Source: Thermomicrobiaceae bacterium
Lineage (GTDB): Bacteria; Chloroflexota; Chloroflexia; Thermomicrobiales; Thermomicrobiaceae
Direction: 5' to 3'
DNA length: 7,288 nucleotides
Assembly (NCBI GenBank): GCA_025966355.1
Contig: JAICWZ010000094.1
Span: 1-7,288, forward strand
A program made the translations under genes and the position numbers. Positions 1 through 6,154 of the stretch are shown piece by piece; within the stretch, counting starts at the first letter, position 1, and each line of letters starts with the position of its first letter. The notes beneath the pieces are model-generated. The model was not told where the DNA came from, did not search any database, and saw nothing but the letters and a program-made list of their open reading frames with translations.

Positions 1-54
1 AGGCGCAGAGGGCGCAGAGAGTAAATTTTTGAAACCTCTGCGCCCTCTGCGCCT
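1..54. repeat. Perfect 19-bp inverted repeat built from CTCTGCGCC units
   Basis: Bases 1-19 and 36-54 are exact reverse complements, separated by a 16-base AT-rich loop (20-35). Each arm is about two copies of a 9-base unit, CTCTGCGCC, and the right arm continues with a further partial unit to about position 59. The left arm may continue beyond the window edge. The repeat lies 16 bp past the stop codon of the leftward MFS gene, so in RNA it would form a very stable GC-rich hairpin there. It could act as a transcript end or as a 3' stabiliser, but there is no T-tract of the intrinsic-terminator kind. The unit structure looks like a dispersed intergenic repeat family rather than a one-off terminator; that is inference. 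Confidence 0.75.
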
Positions 55-70
55 CTGCGAGAGAATTTCG

Positions 71-1345
71 TCAGTCCGAATCGGCGATGCCGACGCGCGG
101 AGTGCCGAGAGTCGGCAATCGCGTGAATCGGTCGTAGAAGATGCCTCCGATGGATCCGATGCAGAGCACGACGATGACGGCCGGCCAGAGCATGCCGGGA
201 TGAGGCGTGCTGAGCGCCGCGCCACCGGCCCAGGATGCCAGGCCGTAGGAACTTCCCCAGATGACGCTCCCGAAAGCGAGATAGCGGCCGCGCAGGTGCT
301 CCGGCGCCAGTTCGACCGTGATGACGCCCGAGGTCGGCATGAAGACCATTTCGCCCATCGTATAGACGACAATGGCCGCGAACGGCAGCAGGTTCGACCA
401 GACGCTGGCGCCGATCAGGGCGTAGGCGACGGCCCAGAAGAGCCCGGCCACCGCCAGCGTCGCGCCGCGTCCCCAGGGCGCGATCTTGCGCGCCACCCAG
501 AGCTGCGCCACGACCACGATCGCCGTGTTGATCGTGAAGAGGAAGCCGATCAGCGCTTCGTCGAGGTGCGCCTGCGCTCGCAGATAGGGCGGAGCGCTCA
601 CCTGCAGCTGCGTCAAACCGGCCAGCAGGATGAACATCACGACCTGGCTGTACATAAAGCGTCGATCGCTCAGGACATCGCGCCAGCTCCCGGCGTTGGT
701 GGCGTCGCCCGCGCGTACCTCGGCGGCATGCCGTGCCGGAGGATGAACGAGCAGGAAGACGAGCACGCCGGCAATGGCGATGCCCGTCGCCGCACTCAAA
801 TAGAGGATGCGATACTGCGCCTCGGCGCCGCCGACCACGATCAGGCCGCCGATCAGGCCGCCGGCGCCGATGCCGAGCGCGCTGGCGACCCGCAGCATGG
901 CGAACATCTCACCCGCCTGCGACACCGGCACCATCGAGGTCGCCAGCGTATCGGAGGCCGGCCAGTAGAGCTGGGTGAAGATCCCCTGCAGGATCATGAT
1001 GCTGAAGAAGAGAACCGGCGTCGTCGAAACGGGAAAGAAGGCGGTCGTCAACGCCGTCCCGGCAATCGTGACAATCAGGATGGTGCGTGCGCCGAAGCGG
1101 TCGATCGTCCCGGCCGCGACCAACGTAAAGGCGACACCGACGATGGAACTGGCAGCAATCCCGGCACCGACGAACCCGGCGCCAAGCCCTTCGATTTGGC
1201 CGAAGAAGATGACCAGGAAGGGTATTGTCATACCGCGCGCGCAAAAGAGCACGAAGTTGGCACCGGCCAGCAGCCAGAGCGACCGCGGGAAGCGGGTGAG
1301 CTGTGCACGGAGTTTGTCGATCGTCAGCTGCGGTCGCGCGAGCAT
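71..1345 (-). CDS. MFS-family efflux transporter, 12 transmembrane helices
   Basis: Encodes a 424-residue inner-membrane permease of the major facilitator superfamily, probably a proton-coupled exporter of drugs or small metabolites. About twelve hydrophobic helices are readable, the first near residues 22-48 and the second near 56-79. Directly after helix 2 comes the MFS motif A, GTIDRFGART (residues 79-88), with the usual Asp-Arg and Gly. A hydrophilic loop between helices 6 and 7 (RHAAEVRAGDATNAGSWRDV) divides the two six-helix halves. The ATG at 1345 was chosen because GGGAGAGG lies 5 bases upstream of it. A GTG at 1369 would add eight residues but has no good ribosome site. The stop is TGA at 71-73. 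The gene is divergent from the cyclic-di-GMP gene. The substrate cannot be told from sequence alone. The family is certain; the exporter direction is inferred from the drug-efflux-like look. Confidence 0.9.
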   Translation of the reverse strand: MLARPQLTIDKLRAQLTRFPRSLWLLAGANFVLFCARGMTIPFLVIFFGQIEGLGAGFVGAGIAASSIVGVAFTLVAAGTIDRFGARTILIVTIAGTALTTAFFPVSTTPVLFFSIMILQGIFTQLYWPASDTLATSMVPVSQAGEMFAMLRVASALGIGAGGLIGGLIVVGGAEAQYRILYLSAATGIAIAGVLVFLLVHPPARHAAEVRAGDATNAGSWRDVLSDRRFMYSQVVMFILLAGLTQLQVSAPPYLRAQAHLDEALIGFLFTINTAIVVVAQLWVARKIAPWGRGATLAVAGLFWAVAYALIGASVWSNLLPFAAIVVYTMGEMVFMPTSGVITVELAPEHLRGRYLAFGSVIWGSSYGLASWAGGAALSTPHPGMLWPAVIVVLCIGSIGGIFYDRFTRLPTLGTPRVGIADSD

Positions 1346-1350
1346 CAGTG

Positions 1351-1358
1351 CCTCTCCC
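1351..1358 (-). promoter_or_regulatory. Ribosome binding site of the MFS gene
   Basis: On the minus strand this reads GGGAGAGG, ending 5 bases before the ATG at 1345. It decides between that ATG and the upstream GTG at 1369, which has no comparable purine tract. Confidence 0.65.
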
Positions 1359-1561
1359 AGAGTAGGCACAATCTTGCCTGTTGCCGGAGCGCTCCGCCAT
1401 GCGAAGAACGTCGCAAATCTCTCCCGACGACGCGCTTAACGGTCCAATTTCCAACTACAGTCCTATGTCAACGTGTGGCAATGCCGACTACCATCACACC
1501 GTCATCGCCTCCAGGCCGAGGCGACCGTGACGACGAACCCGTAGTGGACAGAGTACGAACG

Positions 1562-3964
1562 ATGCCGCTTGATGCGTCGAACGGATTCCCCATCGCTGTC
1601 AGCCACGAAGCTGATGCGATTCTATGCGAGTATTTTGATTGCCTGAGCCGTGCCGGCCGTCTGGAAACAGGCGAGGGCGGGGCGCTGGTCCTGCGGCAGT
1701 CCAGGCTGCCGCGCGTCAGCGGCTGGTTCCGGCACGATGTCTCGCCTGGCTTCTCAGCCACCTTCCCTCACATTGTCCAGCGCGCCCTCATCGAGTCGCC
1801 CGACTGTGCCATGTCGGCATCCACGCCGAGCGACACCTGGTCGGTTCGTCGCCTGACTGATGCCGGAGAAGCGCTGGCTGATCTCTGGCTCTATCGCGGG
1901 AAGGCTGCTGGTGCTGCTCGCGATCTGAGCGGACCGCTTCGGCATTTGACCACCTGGGTTGAACTCGTAGATGACCCGGCGGCGCTCGTGGCCCTCCACG
2001 ATTTTTCCCGCGCGCTGAACGAGGCGCCGGATACCGCCGCTACCTATCAACTGGTGGCTGATCGACTCGCCCAGGCGCTGGGCGCCGATGTCGTCGCGCT
2101 TCATCTCGGTACCGGTGAACAGCCGTTGCTGATGGCCGGCAAGTCTGGCGTCATACCGATGCTCGATGGGAACTATGAGCCGTCGCGATCGGCGAGCGCT
2201 GCCGCGACGACCGATTGGCTCTTCGATCTTTTCGTGCTCAAGAGCCGGCAGGGAACGACGCTCGGGGCGATCAGCTGTTTCTGGAATGCTGATACGGCCC
2301 GGCCAGCCGTCAGCCTGGGGCTGGCGCGCCTGCTGGTGGAGCAAGCAGCGGCCGCGATCGAGCGCTGCCTGCACGTCGAGCGCTCGACGTCGATGCTGCG
2401 GGCTGCCGCGACCGCGCTGGCCAACGCCGTCGATGCGCGTGACGTCTTTACCCGCCAGCACGCCCGGCATGTGGCGGACTACAGTCGCGCGCTGGCGGAT
2501 TTGCTCGGCCTGCCGCGGGACGAAATCGAGACGATCGAGATCGCCGGGCTGCTGCATGACATGGGGAAGATGGGTGTGCCCGATCGGGTGTTGCAAACGC
2601 CGGGCACGTTGCAGGCCGATGATTGGGATCTGATCCGGCGCCATCCTGAGTTCGGTGCTGCTATCGCCAGCACCTTCCCCAGCCTCGGCGCGGCCGAACC
2701 GCTCATCCGGCATCATCACGAGCGCTTCGATGGTAGCGGCTATCCGGACGCGCTGCGCGGCGAGCAGATTCCACTCGGCGCGCGCATTGTCACGATCGCG
2801 GAAGCGTTCGATACGCTCGTCACCGGACGCTCCTATCAGGCGCCATGGACGGTCGAGCGGACGTTGAGCACGCTCGAAGGGCTGGCCGGGGCACAGTTCG
2901 ACCCGGATCTGATCCATCGCTTCGCGGCTGCGGTACGTCAGGGCACGATCGGCGTCGACATCATGCCACCGGTGCAACTGGGTGATCTCAACCTGCATCG
3001 CTGGATTGGCGCCGAGGCCCGCGCCTTCGGTCTGCTGATGCGGATTGGCAATGAGGTCGGTGAATTGATCGATCTCGGCAGTTTCTTGCGCAGGCTGAAG
3101 GTGATCATCGAGGCCGAATTCCCGACGTCACTGGTCGATATCTTCATCCGGCGCCGCGAGCACAATCGCTTCATCACGATGGTCAACGCGAATTCGCGGG
3201 GCAGCGTCTATGTCCTCCGCCCCGATCAGGGTGTCATCGGCTGGGTGGCGACGCACGGCAAGACGCAGAATATCCCCGATGTGCGTCTCGATCCACGCTA
3301 CGTCTCCGGCGATGGCCGCCAGGTACGCTCCGAGCTGGCTGTGCCGATGCTGCTGGACGATGGCTGCATCGGCGTACTCAACATCGAAAGCTTGCGTCCG
3401 GCCGCCTATTCGCGTACCGATCAGACGGTACTGGAGATTACCGCCGCCTACGTGGCCCGCGCGGTGCAACTGGCCGAACTGCACAGTCAGGTGAAGCGCC
3501 AGTCGGAACTCGATTCGATGACCGGGCTGCTCAACCATCGCGCCTTCTATCGGACGCTGGAGCTGGAGGTTGAGCGCGCCGCGAACGACGACGGCTTCGT
3601 CTCGGTCGCGATCATCGATGTCGACGGCTTCAAGTCGATCAACGACGCACGTGGGCATATTGACGGCGACGCGGTGATCCAGCGGCTGGCCCAGCTGCTG
3701 CTCGACGCCAGCGAGCCGGGCGATTCCGTCGCCCGCTATGGCGGGGACGAGTTCTCGATCGTGCGCCCCGGTGCCACGGCGAGCGAGATGGCCGCCTTCA
3801 TGCAGCAGGTCGACGCAGCAATCGCGGCCTCGACCGGTGAACCCCGGCTGCCACGCATTTCCTGGGGAATCGCTTCGTTCCCTGAAGATGGACGGCAGCC
3901 GACGGAGCTGGTTGCCCAGGCTGATGCCGCCATGTACGCATCGCGCCAGCGGGCCGCGCTCTGA
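1562..3964 (+). CDS. GAF / HD-GYP / GAF / GGDEF cyclic-di-GMP turnover protein
   Basis: Encodes about 800 residues with both opposing c-di-GMP activities. Residues 1-135 match nothing I recognise. A GAF-like sensor spans about 137-275. An HD-GYP phosphodiesterase follows (about 278-430), with HD at 332-333 in LLHDMGK, the HPE motif in RRHPEFGA, and HHERFDGSGYP at 385-395. A second GAF domain spans about 501-642. A GGDEF diguanylate cyclase spans about 648-797, with DVDGFKSIND (from 686) and an intact GGDEF at 727-731. No membrane helix or signal peptide is seen, so it is probably cytosolic. Two oddities: the residue normally Asp in the ADxFD metal-site motif is Glu (E414, IAEAFD), and the inhibitory RxxD site before GGDEF reads EPGD, so feedback inhibition is probably lost. 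The start is uncertain: ATG 1562 has a weak GGACAGAG 8 bases upstream, and ATG 1481 (27 residues longer) has none. The frame stays open far upstream, but only because it runs antisense to the MFS gene. Confidence 0.9.
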   Translation: MPLDASNGFPIAVSHEADAILCEYFDCLSRAGRLETGEGGALVLRQSRLPRVSGWFRHDVSPGFSATFPHIVQRALIESPDCAMSASTPSDTWSVRRLTDAGEALADLWLYRGKAAGAARDLSGPLRHLTTWVELVDDPAALVALHDFSRALNEAPDTAATYQLVADRLAQALGADVVALHLGTGEQPLLMAGKSGVIPMLDGNYEPSRSASAAATTDWLFDLFVLKSRQGTTLGAISCFWNADTARPAVSLGLARLLVEQAAAAIERCLHVERSTSMLRAAATALANAVDARDVFTRQHARHVADYSRALADLLGLPRDEIETIEIAGLLHDMGKMGVPDRVLQTPGTLQADDWDLIRRHPEFGAAIASTFPSLGAAEPLIRHHHERFDGSGYPDALRGEQIPLGARIVTIAEAFDTLVTGRSYQAPWTVERTLSTLEGLAGAQFDPDLIHRFAAAVRQGTIGVDIMPPVQLGDLNLHRWIGAEARAFGLLMRIGNEVGELIDLGSFLRRLKVIIEAEFPTSLVDIFIRRREHNRFITMVNANSRGSVYVLRPDQGVIGWVATHGKTQNIPDVRLDPRYVSGDGRQVRSELAVPMLLDDGCIGVLNIESLRPAAYSRTDQTVLEITAAYVARAVQLAELHSQVKRQSELDSMTGLLNHRAFYRTLELEVERAANDDGFVSVAIIDVDGFKSINDARGHIDGDAVIQRLAQLLLDASEPGDSVARYGGDEFSIVRPGATASEMAAFMQQVDAAIAASTGEPRLPRISWGIASFPEDGRQPTELVAQADAAMYASRQRAAL

Positions 3965-3984
3965 AGCGCTCAACCCCAACGGTA

Positions 3985-4031
3985 CGAACGTACGGTACTT
4001 AACTACAACCTCGGTCTTATGCGAACGTACG
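3985..4031 (+). repeat. 10-bp direct repeat CGAACGTACG in the spacer before the GAF gene
   Basis: CGAACGTACG occurs at 3985-3994 and again at 4022-4031, 37 bp start to start. The first copy sits inside GTACG-AA-CGTAC, a small inverted repeat. The nine bases GTACGAACG at 3982-3990 also occur at 1553-1561, directly before the ATG of the upstream cyclic-di-GMP gene. The copies lie in the 160-bp noncoding spacer 3965-4124, where I could not find a convincing -35/-10 pair. They may be operators for a shared regulator, or chance; each is short. Confidence 0.4.
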
Positions 4032-4112
4032 CGATCATCGGTCATATTAGAGGCGTAACAGTGATTGCCAACCACCGCGCGGCGAACGGTCCGTTTATCA
4101 GGAAACGGGAAT

Positions 4113-4119
4113 GAGGAAG
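4113..4119 (+). promoter_or_regulatory. Ribosome binding site of the GAF-like gene
   Basis: GAGGAAG lies 5 bases before ATG 4125. It supports that start over the in-frame TTG at 4065, which would add 20 arginine-rich, non-conserved-looking residues. Confidence 0.7.
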
Positions 4120-4124
4120 CAGCG

Positions 4125-5021
4125 ATGTCTGATTTGGTCTCCCCCACGAACCACACACGCGACACGATCCGCCGGTTGAAGGCGTCGATTGGCGCGGCGG
4201 CCGGACTCGACGAGATCGTGGCAGCGGTGCAGTCCGCGCTCGGGACGCTCTTCCCGCTGGAGACGGCGAGTCCGGCGCTGACTGGGCGCGGTGCCACTCA
4301 GAGCGCCTTTGCCTCCTTGCCCAGTTGGGGATCGAACCGTTGGACGGACAATCCGGCACAGCCGGCCGGCCGGCCGTTGGGCGGCGGCCTGGTGCGAACC
4401 GGCGAGCTTGCGCTCGATCCGGTAGCGACCAGCCCGAGCCTGGTGCGTACGGGTGAACTCGTCCTCGATCCGCCGGTGGTTGAGCGGGAGAGCGGACCGG
4501 ATGACCCGACCGAGCCGCTTGTGCCCACACCGGCACCGATCGAAGCGCATTCGCCAGAGGCGGTGGGCGAGGAGCCCGATTCTCGCGCCCGCTGGCGTGC
4601 GGTGACGCAATTGATGACGTTGCTTCTTGCCGGTCAGGAGCCGGCCCAACTCCTGCCGGCGGCGCTCCGCCTCAGCATCCAGACCTTCAGCGCCTCCGGC
4701 GCGTTGATTCATCTGAACGTCGATGATATCGTGCCGGGCGAACGTGGCTTTGCCCTCGGTGAGCCGGGCTTCGAAGCGGCGCTCCGCGCGACCGCTCGCC
4801 AGCGGCGCGGCACGACGATCGTCGCGCACGGTGAAACACTCGCCGGTCGTTATCCACACCGGTTAATCGTCCCGATTCGATCGGCCTGCGGCGAGATGGG
4901 CAAGTACGGGCTCTTCCGCGCGACCGGCTCCGCCTTCAATGCCGACGACCGTGAAGATGCCGTCGCCGTCGCCACGCTGCTCGCCGTCGCATTGCACCAG
5001 TATCGCCTCGCCCGCGGGTGA
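4125..5021 (+). CDS. Small GAF-like sensor protein with a repeated linker peptide
   Basis: Encodes a 298-residue soluble protein that I do not recognise as a named family. Residues 1-50 form a predicted helical segment (TRDTIRRLKASIGAAAGLDEIVAAVQSAL). Residues of about 60-160 are rich in Pro, Gly, Glu and Asp and are probably disordered. They carry two copies of LVRTGEL(A/V)LDP (residues 89-99 and 106-116). From about residue 165 the sequence looks like a GAF fold: a helix (LLPAALRLSIQTFSASGALIHL), a central strand LIVPIRS, a GKYGLFRATG strand, and a closing helix (DREDAVAVATLLAVALHQYRLA). There is no output domain, so it would act through partners or as a ligand-binding regulator. It lies 160 bp after the HD-GYP/GGDEF gene on the same strand, and its GAF part resembles that protein's first GAF in layout. 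A role in the same pathway is inferred from that. The start is set by GAGGAAG. Confidence 0.8.
   Translation: MSDLVSPTNHTRDTIRRLKASIGAAAGLDEIVAAVQSALGTLFPLETASPALTGRGATQSAFASLPSWGSNRWTDNPAQPAGRPLGGGLVRTGELALDPVATSPSLVRTGELVLDPPVVERESGPDDPTEPLVPTPAPIEAHSPEAVGEEPDSRARWRAVTQLMTLLLAGQEPAQLLPAALRLSIQTFSASGALIHLNVDDIVPGERGFALGEPGFEAALRATARQRRGTTIVAHGETLAGRYPHRLIVPIRSACGEMGKYGLFRATGSAFNADDREDAVAVATLLAVALHQYRLARG
4389..4472 (+). repeat. Coding repeat: two copies of an 11-residue motif, 17-residue period
   Basis: Bases 4389-4421 and 4440-4472 encode LVRTGELALDP and LVRTGELVLDP. Compared codon by codon, five codons differ only at synonymous third positions and one codon changes Ala to Val. The DNA copies have therefore drifted while the peptide stayed nearly the same. 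This suggests a selected linear motif, for example a docking site, inside the disordered linker. Confidence 0.75.
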
Positions 5022-5025
5022 GGCG
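5004..5025 (+). terminator. GC-rich hairpin over the stop codon of the GAF-like gene
   Basis: CGCCTCGCC (5004-5012) can pair with GGTGAGGCG (5017-5025), giving a nine-pair stem with one G-U pair and a CGCG loop. It spans the TGA at 5019-5021. No T-tract follows, so it is at best a weak or factor-assisted terminator. Confidence 0.3.
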
Positions 5026-5089
5026 GCGTTGGGCGGCGGCAGCCGGGGTTGGGCGATCGCATGCGTCGCCCTCGTCGCGCTCACCTGAC

Positions 5090-5118
5090 TTGACATACGA
5101 ACACCTGTTCGCTAGTCT
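5090..5118 (+). promoter_or_regulatory. Sigma-70-type promoter of the recombinase-like gene
   Basis: A perfect -35 TTGACA (5090-5095) is followed by exactly 17 bases and then TAGTCT (5113-5118) as a -10. Transcription would start near 5125. The in-frame ATG at 5121 therefore lies upstream of the expected transcript, and translation should start at ATG 5163. The spacer is occupied by the palindrome at 5098-5111. Confidence 0.75.
5098..5111. promoter_or_regulatory. LexA-type SOS box between -35 and -10
   Basis: CGAAC-ACCT-GTTCG has perfect 5-bp arms and a 4-base spacer. It matches the Gram-positive LexA consensus CGAACRNRYGTTYG at 13 of 14 positions; only the third spacer base (C for R) departs. 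Its place between the -35 and -10 is typical of LexA repression, since bound repressor would exclude RNA polymerase. The site itself is seen directly. LexA as the binder is an inference from the motif. Confidence 0.7.
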
Positions 5119-5162
5119 GAATGCAGGATTGGCGACGTTCGGCCCGATCAGTGGGGGCGGCA

Positions 5163-6149
5163 ATGAACGATCGACTCACGAGTGAAGATGCCGAACGCGA
5201 GCGGCATCGACCGGCGGTGCAGCCGTCGCTCTTCGAAACGGGCGCCGACGGGCGACTGCGCGGTAATGTCGGCGTCATGCCCGATCTCACCAGCCGCTCC
5301 AGCCTCGACGTCGCTCGCTACTGGTACCGTCGCTACCTGGAACAGTCCGGCTACCCGGCCAACACCGTCAACTCGTATAGCTACGATCTTTCGCTCTTCG
5401 AGATGCTCATCGGTCCCAAGCCGATCGGTCAGATCCTGCGGCGCGACATCGCGCTCTTTCTTGATGAATGCAAGACACGCTCGACCCGCAAGCGGCGCCT
5501 CACGTCGGTCTCCGGGCTCTTCAAGTATCTGATCGAGAAGATCCATGTGCTGGAGGACGACCCGACCGAGGAGTTCTATCCCGAGCATATCCCGCTCAAA
5601 ACGCCGCGCCCGCTCTTTGCCGACGAGCAGGAACGAATGCTGGCGGCGGCCGAGCGCGACGGCAAGCGGGCGCACGCGGCTGTCTGGCTGATGCTTCGGC
5701 TCGGTCTGGCGCGCGCCGAAGTGCTGCAACTACGCCATGATCACATCGACCTCTCCACACCCGAGCAGCCGGTCGTCTATGTCTATTACGAGAACGCGCG
5801 CCATCGCGGTCGCGAGCGGCGTCTGGCCGGGACGCCCGAATTCGCCGAGATCTACCGGGAACTACGCGGCGCCGATGACACGAGCGGTGTGTTGATCGAT
5901 ATGCTGCCGCAGTCGTTGAACAAGCTGGTCGAGCGCGTGGCGAACGACGCGAAGATCGGCCGGCCGATCTCGCCGCAGTCGTTGCGCGATACGTTTGCCG
6001 TCGATCGAGCGCGCGAGGGGGCCAGCGAAGAAGATCTCCTCAGGCTGCTCGGCCTGGCCGACGACGCCCGCAACCGCATGAGTGTCCGCCGCTATCTGGC
6101 GCTTGGCCAGCCACCGCTGCTGGCAGGTGAAGCGAACGCTTCCGCTTAG
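5163..6149 (+). CDS. Degenerate tyrosine-recombinase-fold protein under an SOS-type promoter
   Basis: Encodes 328 residues with the two-domain layout of XerC/integrase proteins. A helical core-binding domain (about 46-135) carries the NTVNSYSYDLSLFE pattern, and a catalytic-type domain spans about 150-325. Most active-site residues are changed. In the first Arg box, GLRxSE is GLARAE, so Ala183 sits at the catalytic Arg position. The hairpin that normally bears Lys reads ARHRGRERR with no Lys. HxLRHTFA reads QSLRDTFA: His becomes Gln272, Arg275 is kept, and His becomes Asp276. LGH reads LGL (Leu298). The Tyr survives (Y311 in RRYLAL). Strand cleavage is therefore doubtful, and DNA binding or a structural role is more likely. 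Residues 1-45 are polar, probably disordered, and hold QPSLF (20-24), similar to sliding-clamp-binding peptides. ATG 5163 follows GGGGG at a 5-base spacing; ATG 5121 would lie before the transcript start. There are no flanking att-like repeats and no phage genes. Confidence 0.85.
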   Translation: MNDRLTSEDAERERHRPAVQPSLFETGADGRLRGNVGVMPDLTSRSSLDVARYWYRRYLEQSGYPANTVNSYSYDLSLFEMLIGPKPIGQILRRDIALFLDECKTRSTRKRRLTSVSGLFKYLIEKIHVLEDDPTEEFYPEHIPLKTPRPLFADEQERMLAAAERDGKRAHAAVWLMLRLGLARAEVLQLRHDHIDLSTPEQPVVYVYYENARHRGRERRLAGTPEFAEIYRELRGADDTSGVLIDMLPQSLNKLVERVANDAKIGRPISPQSLRDTFAVDRAREGASEEDLLRLLGLADDARNRMSVRRYLALGQPPLLAGEANASA

Positions 6150-6154
6150 TCCGT

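Noticed and set aside
1466..1471. Minus-strand TTGACA as the MFS promoter -35
   Set aside because: The hexamer is perfect, but the sequence 16-18 bases downstream (around ATTGGA) is not a credible -10, so no promoter is called in the divergent spacer 1346-1561.
29..1561. Open frame of 511 codons continuous with the cyclic-di-GMP gene
   Set aside because: It is antisense to the well-supported MFS gene, its translation is charged low-complexity sequence with no domain, and a GC-rich shadow frame explains it.
1754..2998. 414-codon minus-strand open frame
   Set aside because: It is opposite the GAF/HD-GYP coding sequence, is Arg/Gln-rich with no recognisable motif, and has no ribosome site.
4043..4050. 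CATATTAG as a -10 for the GAF-like gene
   Set aside because: No -35-like sequence lies at 16-18 bases upstream; the CGAACG there is part of the direct repeat.
4065..4124. TTG start for the GAF-like gene
   Set aside because: GAGGAAG before ATG 4125 gives a much better start, and the extra residues show no conserved character.
3128..4297. 389-codon minus-strand open frame
   Set aside because: It is opposite the GGDEF gene and crosses the spacer into the next gene, with no domain. It is a shadow of a high-GC gene.
5121..5162. Upstream ATG start for the recombinase-like gene
   Set aside because: It lies 3 bases after the -10 box, before the expected transcript start, and has no ribosome site; ATG 5163 has one.
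5163..6149. Prophage or integrative-element integrase
   Set aside because: There are no phage, plasmid or relaxase genes, no tRNA and no att-like direct repeats nearby, and the active site is degraded.
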